A stretch of 9,468 nucleotides of DNA from Solirubrobacterales bacterium (GTDB lineage Bacteria > Actinomycetota > Thermoleophilia > Solirubrobacterales > Solirubrobacteraceae). The notes under the pieces were generated by a model, which saw only the letters and a list, made by a program, of their open reading frames with translations, was not told the origin of the DNA and searched no databases. The stretch covers positions 6,401 to 15,868 of the forward strand of contig QHBV01000265.1 of NCBI GenBank assembly GCA_003244035.1, in the 5' to 3' direction. How positions within the stretch are numbered: position 1 is the first letter of the stretch; the number at the start of each line of letters is the position of its first letter. A program made the translations under genes and the position numbers. Positions 5,614 to 9,468 of this stretch are shown piece by piece.

Positions 5614-6357
5614 GAGAGCAACGGTTCTCGCCCCGACCGGCCCGAGCGTCGGCTGGTGGCAGATGCGGTCGCCGCCCGTAAGCGCTCGCAGCTCGTGACC
5701 GGGCTGCGGGGTCTCGCGCGGTCGACTCCTACCAGCCCGGGTGCTTCCGGCGGCGCCGGGGCGTCCGGGGGCCCGCAGGCCGCCGGCAGCGACGCCGGCT
5801 CCTCGCCCGACGGCGAGGCCTGCGACATCTGCGGAATCGGGATCCCGGAGGACCATCGCCATCTGCTGCATCTGGTCGAGCGCCGGATCGTGTGCTCGTG
5901 CGAGCCCTGCTGGGGCATGCGCGCCGGCGAGGGGGACTACCGGCCGGTCGGGGCTCGGACGCTGTGGCTGCCCGACCTGGACGTTCCGGACGACGTTTGG
6001 GCGAGCTTTCAGATCCCGATCGGACTGGCGTTCTTCATGGAGTCGACGATCACCGCGTGCGTGGTGGCGATGTACCCAAGCCCGGCGGGAGCGACCGAGT
6101 CAGAGCTGCACTTCGACTCCTGGAGTCGCATGCGCGAGCTCAACCCCGTGCTCGAGAACATGGAGCCCGACATCGAGGGGCTCGTCGTGAACCGGCTGGC
6201 CGACCCGCCGCAGTACGCGATCGCGCCGATCGACAAGTGCTACGCGCTGACCGGCCTGATCAAGATGCACTGGGAGGGGATCTCCGGCGGGACCGCGGTG
6301 GAATGGGCGGTGGCGGGGTTCTTCGACGACCTGCGCGCCCAGGCCGTGCCGGCGTGA
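5608..6357 (+). CDS. DUF5947-like hydrogenase-associated protein with a four- or five-Cys metal site
   Basis: A 249-residue protein resembling the DUF5947 family, which is found in actinobacterial hydrogenase operons; its biochemical role is not known to me. Residues 1-39 are charged. Residues 40-69 are a low-complexity Gly/Ala/Ser/Pro linker. The conserved part starts with a probable zinc- or iron-binding knuckle, C72-D-I-C75 followed by C96-S-C98-E-P-C101. Later conserved-looking segments are IPIGLAFF (136-143), YPSPAGATES (156-165) and PIDKCYALTGLI (207-218). No signal peptide or membrane helix is evident. It lies between hhyE and a DUF6084-like gene, so a role in assembling or docking the hydrogenase electron-transfer complex is plausible but inferred. 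Its stop overlaps the next start (GTGA). The family name is from memory of motifs; the metal site is seen. Confidence 0.75.
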   Translation: MSESNGSRPDRPERRLVADAVAARKRSQLVTGLRGLARSTPTSPGASGGAGASGGPQAAGSDAGSSPDGEACDICGIGIPEDHRHLLHLVERRIVCSCEPCWGMRAGEGDYRPVGARTLWLPDLDVPDDVWASFQIPIGLAFFMESTITACVVAMYPSPAGATESELHFDSWSRMRELNPVLENMEPDIEGLVVNRLADPPQYAIAPIDKCYALTGLIKMHWEGISGGTAVEWAVAGFFDDLRAQAVPA

Positions 6358-7037
6358 GCGTCTCCTCGCCTGGCTTGGGCACAGACTCGCAGGAGGGGAC
6401 CCCTGACCTCGGGTTCGAGGTACTGGGTGCGCGGCCGGTGCGCTACGCGGCCGCGCCGATGCTCGCGGTCGACCTGCAGGTGAGCGAGCCCAACGGTCGT
6501 CACGTGTACATGGTCGGGCTCACGATCCAGCTGATGATCGAGCCGGCGCGGCGGCGCTACGACGACGAGACCCGCGGGCGGCTGGTCGAGCTGTTCGGCG
6601 CACCCGAGCGGTGGGCCGTGACGACGCGGAGCCTCGTCTGGTCCCGGCTCGACGTGATCGTTCCCGCGTTCACGGGCTCGACGACCGTGACCGTCCCGAT
6701 CGCCGTCAACTACGACCTCGAGCTGGCCGCCGCCAAGTACCTGCACTCGCTGCCAGACGGCGAGGCGCCGTGCGCGCTGCACTTCAACGGCATGATCTAT
6801 TACCCGGCCGATGACGGGGGCCTGCAGGTGGTGCTCGTGCCCTGGAACAAGTCGATCGACTTCCGGATGCCGGTGTCCGTCTGGAAGGAGACGATCGAGC
6901 ACTACTACCCCGCCACCGGTTGGGTCGCGCTGCGCTCGCAGACACTCGAGGCGCTTCAGCACGAGAAGCTCGATCGCGGGCTGGCGACGCTCGATGCGTG
7001 CGTGACCGAGTTGCTCGGCGAGGCGCATCGTGACTGA
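6354..7037 (+). CDS. DUF6084-like hydrogenase-associated protein
   Basis: A 227-residue product with a GTG start at 6354 that overlaps the preceding TGA by 4 nt. It resembles DUF6084 proteins, which sit next to DUF5947 genes in actinobacterial hydrogenase clusters. The sequence is soluble and rich in alternating beta-type segments (LAVDLQVSE, residues 37-45; TTVTVPIAVNYDLELAA, 110-126). It has an aromatic, probably conserved stretch, VPWNKSIDF (162-170), and later HYYPATGW (183-190). There is no metal-binding cysteine pattern, signal peptide or membrane helix. No enzyme motif is recognised. The tight overlaps on both sides suggest it is made in step with its neighbours and may form a complex with them. 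The family assignment is moderately sure and the function unknown. Confidence 0.7.
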   Translation: MSVSSPGLGTDSQEGTPDLGFEVLGARPVRYAAAPMLAVDLQVSEPNGRHVYMVGLTIQLMIEPARRRYDDETRGRLVELFGAPERWAVTTRSLVWSRLDVIVPAFTGSTTVTVPIAVNYDLELAAAKYLHSLPDGEAPCALHFNGMIYYPADDGGLQVVLVPWNKSIDFRMPVSVWKETIEHYYPATGWVALRSQTLEALQHEKLDRGLATLDACVTELLGEAHRD

Positions 7038-8202
7038 CGCGCTGGAGCAGATGGTCGAAGCGCTGCTGTACGAGGGCTACGCGCTGTACCCGTACACCCC
7101 CGGGGCGACCAAGAACTCGACCCCGACCCCGTTCGGCATCCTATATCCGCCGGTTTATGCGGCCACGCTGTCGAGCACCTTCGATCACCTCGAGGTCCGG
7201 TGCGTGCTGCAGGCCCCGCCCGACGCCGTGCTCAGCGCCGAGGTCCGCTTCCTCGCCGCCAGCGGGGAGCGCCACCAGGCGCAGGCCCGCAGCATCGAGC
7301 TGGCCGGGGCGATGGTCGGGGCGCTCGCGCAGGCACCCGCCGAGCGCGAAGCGGAGGTGCAGACCGACGGCAGCCCACCGCTGACGGCGTCTGTGAGCTT
7401 GAGCGCACAGCCCTCGGGGGAGGGGGAGTACGAGGTGCTCTTCCGGGTCGAGAACCGGACGCTGGTTCGCAGCGGGCTCGACCGCGCCGGCGCACTCGCG
7501 CGCTCGCTGCTCTCGACCCACCCGATCGTGCGCGTGGCCGGCGGGAAGTTCGTATCGGCGCTCGAGCGCCCGTGCGGCAGCGTCAACACCTTCCCGGTGC
7601 TCGCGAGCCCCGCCGACGACGCGATCGTCGGCGCCGCGATCGTGCTCCCCGATCACCCGCAGATCGCGCCCGAGAGCCGCGGGGGATTGTTTGACTCGAC
7701 GGAGATCGAAGAGGCCCTGCTGCTCCATGTCAAGGTGCTCTCAGACGGCGAGCGCGAGGACATTGCCCGTCAGGACCCCGCCGTGCGCGAGATGATCGAG
7801 CGCGCCGACTCGGCCACCGCCGAGGACATCATGTCGCTGCACGGGCGCGTCACCCTGCGCGACCCCGAGCCTGCAGAGACGGTGCGCGACCCCCAGACCA
7901 ACGAGCCGCCGGTCGAGCCTCCGGGGCTGGTCGACCCGACCGTCGGCGAGCGGGAGGCGACCGTCAAGGGCGTCACCTTCCGCCGCGGCGGCAAGGTAGT
8001 GATCCGCCCGCCGGCCGACTCCGACATCCAGGCCCGGATGCTCGACGGACGGACGGCGACGGTCGAGCGGATCATGACCGACTACGACGGCAAGACCCAC
8101 CTGGGGCTGACGATCGATGACGACCCCGGGGCGGAGCTGATGCGTGACACCGGTCGCTTTCTGTACTTCTTCGCCCACGAGGTCGAGGTGGTGCAGGGAT
8201 GA
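7030..8202 (+). CDS. Hydrogenase-operon protein of unknown function (390 residues)
   Basis: I do not recognise a named family. The GTG start at 7030 overlaps the preceding gene by 8 nt and has a GAGG site 6 nt upstream (7020-7023). The 390-residue product begins with an aromatic segment, LLYEGYALYPYTPGATKN (12-29). The middle part (about 215-280) contains an acidic, helical stretch with LFDSTEIEEALLLHVKVLSD. The C-terminal 79 residues (312-390) look like a separate small beta-rich domain, beginning VKGVTFRRGGKVVIRPP, possibly SH3-like. Between them lies a Pro/Glu-rich linker (about 282-310). No signal peptide, membrane helix or cysteine metal site is seen. It sits between the DUF6084-like gene and the endopeptidase with a 4-nt overlap, so a dedicated accessory role for this hydrogenase is likely. 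That role is inference from context. Confidence 0.75.
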   Translation: MTDALEQMVEALLYEGYALYPYTPGATKNSTPTPFGILYPPVYAATLSSTFDHLEVRCVLQAPPDAVLSAEVRFLAASGERHQAQARSIELAGAMVGALAQAPAEREAEVQTDGSPPLTASVSLSAQPSGEGEYEVLFRVENRTLVRSGLDRAGALARSLLSTHPIVRVAGGKFVSALERPCGSVNTFPVLASPADDAIVGAAIVLPDHPQIAPESRGGLFDSTEIEEALLLHVKVLSDGEREDIARQDPAVREMIERADSATAEDIMSLHGRVTLRDPEPAETVRDPQTNEPPVEPPGLVDPTVGEREATVKGVTFRRGGKVVIRPPADSDIQARMLDGRTATVERIMTDYDGKTHLGLTIDDDPGAELMRDTGRFLYFFAHEVEVVQG

Positions 8203-8717
8203 GCCCGGACCCGCTGGGGAGCATCCTGGTCGCCGGCGTGGGCAACGCCTGGCTGCGCGACGACGGCTTCGGCGGAGAGGTCGCGCGCCGGCTCGAGCAG
8301 CGCGAGCTCCCGGCGGGCGTGTCGGTGATGGACGTGGGCACCGGGGGGCTCGACCTGGCTTATGAGGTCATGCGCGGCTACGACGGACTCGTGATCCTGG
8401 ACGTCAGCAAGCAGGGGGGTGAGCCCGGCACGCTGTACGTGATCGAGCCCTCCGAGGAGGAGGCGGAGGCTGGAATCGAGGACGGGGACGTGATCAACCC
8501 TCACGCGATGGACCCGCAGACGGTGCTGCGCTTCGTCAAGTCGCTCGGCGCCTGGCCCGGGCGGGTCGTGGTGATCGCGTGCGAGCCGGCCGAGGTCGAG
8601 GACATGGGTTTGGGCCTCACAGAGCAGGTCGCCGGGGCCGTCGAGCGCGCGATCGATCTGGTGATCGAGACGATCGGCGAGCTGCGCGCGGGCGAAGCCG
8701 TGAAGTCAGCCGAGTGA
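8199..8717 (+). CDS. Hydrogenase maturation endopeptidase (HybD/HycI family)
   Basis: This protease checks for nickel in the immature large subunit and then removes its C-terminal tail, allowing HhyL and HhyS to join. The 172-residue product has the family's usual size and its N-terminal motif, GVGNAWLRDDGFGG (13-26). The three nickel-sensing positions known from HybD (Glu16, Asp62, His93) match D22, D68 and H102 here, with Asp in place of Glu at the first. The start ATG overlaps the upstream stop as ATGA. The substrate is inferred to be HhyL (2859-4628), which ends in a 19-residue tail after H570. The C-terminus is a little extended and charged. Confidence 0.92.
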   Translation: MSPDPLGSILVAGVGNAWLRDDGFGGEVARRLEQRELPAGVSVMDVGTGGLDLAYEVMRGYDGLVILDVSKQGGEPGTLYVIEPSEEEAEAGIEDGDVINPHAMDPQTVLRFVKSLGAWPGRVVVIACEPAEVEDMGLGLTEQVAGAVERAIDLVIETIGELRAGEAVKSAE

Positions 8718-8721
8718 GAGG
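8716..8721 (+). promoter_or_regulatory. Ribosome binding site of hypA
   Basis: GAGAGG overlaps the stop codon of the endopeptidase gene and stands 8 nt before the hypA ATG at 8730. It supports the MHEL N-terminus. Confidence 0.65.
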
Positions 8722-8729
8722 CCCCTGAG

Positions 8730-9086
8730 ATGCACGAGCTGTCGCTGAGCAGCGCGATCGTCAACACCGTCGTCAAGCACGCCGCCGGCCGGCGCGTCAG
8801 CGCCGTCGAGCTGCGCGTCGGGCGCCTGCGCCAGGTGGTCCCGGACACGCTCGAGTTCTACTTCGAGTTCGTCGCCCGGGACAGTGTCTGCGAGGGCGCC
8901 CGGCTCGAGCTCGAGGTGGTTGACGCGCGGCTTCGCTGCAGGCCGTGCGGGGTAGAGTGGGAGATCGAGATTCCGGCTTTCCGCTGCCCGACCTGCGGTG
9001 GCAGCGACGTCGAGATCGCGAGTGGCAACGAGTTTGAAGTGGAATCGATCGAGGTCGAGGAGGCCGAATGCATCGCACCAAAGTGA
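8730..9086 (+). CDS. hypA: HypA, nickel metallochaperone
   Basis: HypA binds nickel and, with HypB, inserts it into the large subunit. The 118-residue protein has the family's normal size. It starts MHE, and the N-terminal Met and H2 are the nickel ligands known for HypA. Its zinc site is two CxxC pairs, C70-R-P-C73 and C86-P-T-C89. The start follows the endopeptidase stop by 12 nt, and the stop overlaps the hypB start by 19 nt, so the pair is coupled. The C-terminus is acidic. The identification is secure. Confidence 0.97.
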   Translation: MHELSLSSAIVNTVVKHAAGRRVSAVELRVGRLRQVVPDTLEFYFEFVARDSVCEGARLELEVVDARLRCRPCGVEWEIEIPAFRCPTCGGSDVEIASGNEFEVESIEVEEAECIAPK

Positions 9087-9468
9087 AGGTCGTCGAGGAG
9101 GCGCTCGACGCCAACAACACGATCGCGAGCGCCAACCGCGCCGACTTCGACCGCGCCAGGGTCAAGGTGGTCAATTTCATGAGCGCCCCCGGTGCCGGCA
9201 AGACGACGCTGCTCGAGCGCGTGGCGGCGGACCTGCCCGGGGTGCGCGTGGGCGTGCTCGAGGGAGACGTGCAGGGATCGATGGACGCCGACCGTCTCGC
9301 CAGCCTGCACATCCCGGTGACTCAGCTCAACACCGATCCGAGCTTCGGCGGCGAGTGCCACCTCGACGCGAACATGGTTCGCTCGGCGATGCCGGCGCTG
9401 CCGCTGGACGAGATCGACCTGCTGATCGTCGAGAACGTCGGCAACCTCGTCTGCCCCGCGGAGTTTCG
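9068..9468 (+). CDS. hypB: HypB, nickel-insertion GTPase (5' part; 3' end cut by window)
   Basis: HypB is a SIMIBI-class GTPase that drives nickel transfer from HypA. The first 133 residues are visible. They hold the P-loop SAPGAGKTT (39-47), LEGDVQGSMDADRL (64-77), the metal-binding GGECHLDA (94-101, with C97 and H98) and ENVGNLVCPAEF at the window's end. The N-terminus lacks the histidine-rich nickel-storage stretch and the CxxCGC motif of some HypB proteins, so it is a short form. The start lies 19 nt inside hypA. NTDPSFGGECHLDA is a few residues longer than the common NTGxxCHLDA form. The gene continues beyond the window, and a complete protein would be expected to be about 220-250 residues. 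Confidence 0.95.
   Translation, partial: MHRTKVKVVEEALDANNTIASANRADFDRARVKVVNFMSAPGAGKTTLLERVAADLPGVRVGVLEGDVQGSMDADRLASLHIPVTQLNTDPSFGGECHLDANMVRSAMPALPLDEIDLLIVENVGNLVCPAEF

Noticed and set aside
5740..5815. GC-rich low-complexity stretch as a possible repeat array or mobile-element scar
   Set aside because: It reads in frame as a Gly/Ala/Ser/Pro linker of the DUF5947-like protein and shows no regular repeat unit or target-site duplication.
2877..5918. Very long open frame on the minus strand (about 1,000 codons) opposite hhyL, hhyE and the DUF5947-like gene
   Set aside because: The predicted product is Arg/Val/His/Asp-rich with no recognisable domain, as expected for the antisense of GC-rich coding DNA. 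The plus strand carries clear conserved genes throughout.

Overview
The window is one almost gap-free, all-plus-strand operon segment from a high-GC bacterium. It encodes an actinobacterial-type, high-affinity [NiFe]-hydrogenase (group 1h, 'Hhy' type, the class linked to uptake of atmospheric H2 in aerobes) with its maturation proteins. The organism is most likely an actinobacterium. This rests on the GC-rich codon use, GTG starts, 4-nt stop/start overlaps and the mix of group 1h subunits with DUF5947/DUF6084-type proteins. A deep lineage such as Thermoleophilia would fit, but the genus is inference and group 1h operons also occur by transfer in other phyla.

Layout. (i) 1-1712: the 3' part of hypD, cut by the window edge, then complete hypE; these make and attach the Fe(CN)2CO ligands of the active site. 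(ii) 1732-4628: hhyS and hhyL, the small and large catalytic subunits. (iii) 4632-5558: an iron-sulfur protein with a NifU C-terminal domain and a Rieske-like domain, matching the HhyE type of proposed electron-transfer partner. (iv) 5608-8202: three poorly understood accessory genes, namely a DUF5947-like zinc-finger protein, a DUF6084-like protein and a 390-residue protein of unknown function. (v) 8199-9468: the hydrogenase maturation endopeptidase, hypA and the 5' part of hypB, which deliver nickel and trim the large subunit. hypC and hypF are not in the window and presumably lie outside it.

How they work together. HypD and HypE (with HypC and HypF elsewhere) build the Fe(CN)2CO unit, HypA and HypB insert nickel, and the endopeptidase removes a 19-residue tail from HhyL. 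HhyS then carries electrons out through three iron-sulfur clusters. HhyS has an Asp in place of a proximal-cluster Cys and a fourth Cys at the medial cluster, both consistent with the O2-insensitive actinobacterial-type enzyme, and an Arg where the usual distal-cluster His should be. No Tat signal or membrane helix is visible in either subunit, so the enzyme should be cytoplasmic and hand electrons to the respiratory chain through a partner such as HhyE.

The most unusual features not explained by the genes are two RNA-level hairpins. One (5558-5613) begins at the last base of the hhyE stop codon and buries both the Shine-Dalgarno and the start codon of the next gene. The other (4685-4726) is a long hairpin inside the start of hhyE. 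HhyE's Rieske-like domain is also odd: it keeps Rieske spacing but has a four-cysteine ligand set. No terminator, promoter, RNA gene, mobile element or CRISPR array was seen; the longest gene-free stretch is 62 nt.
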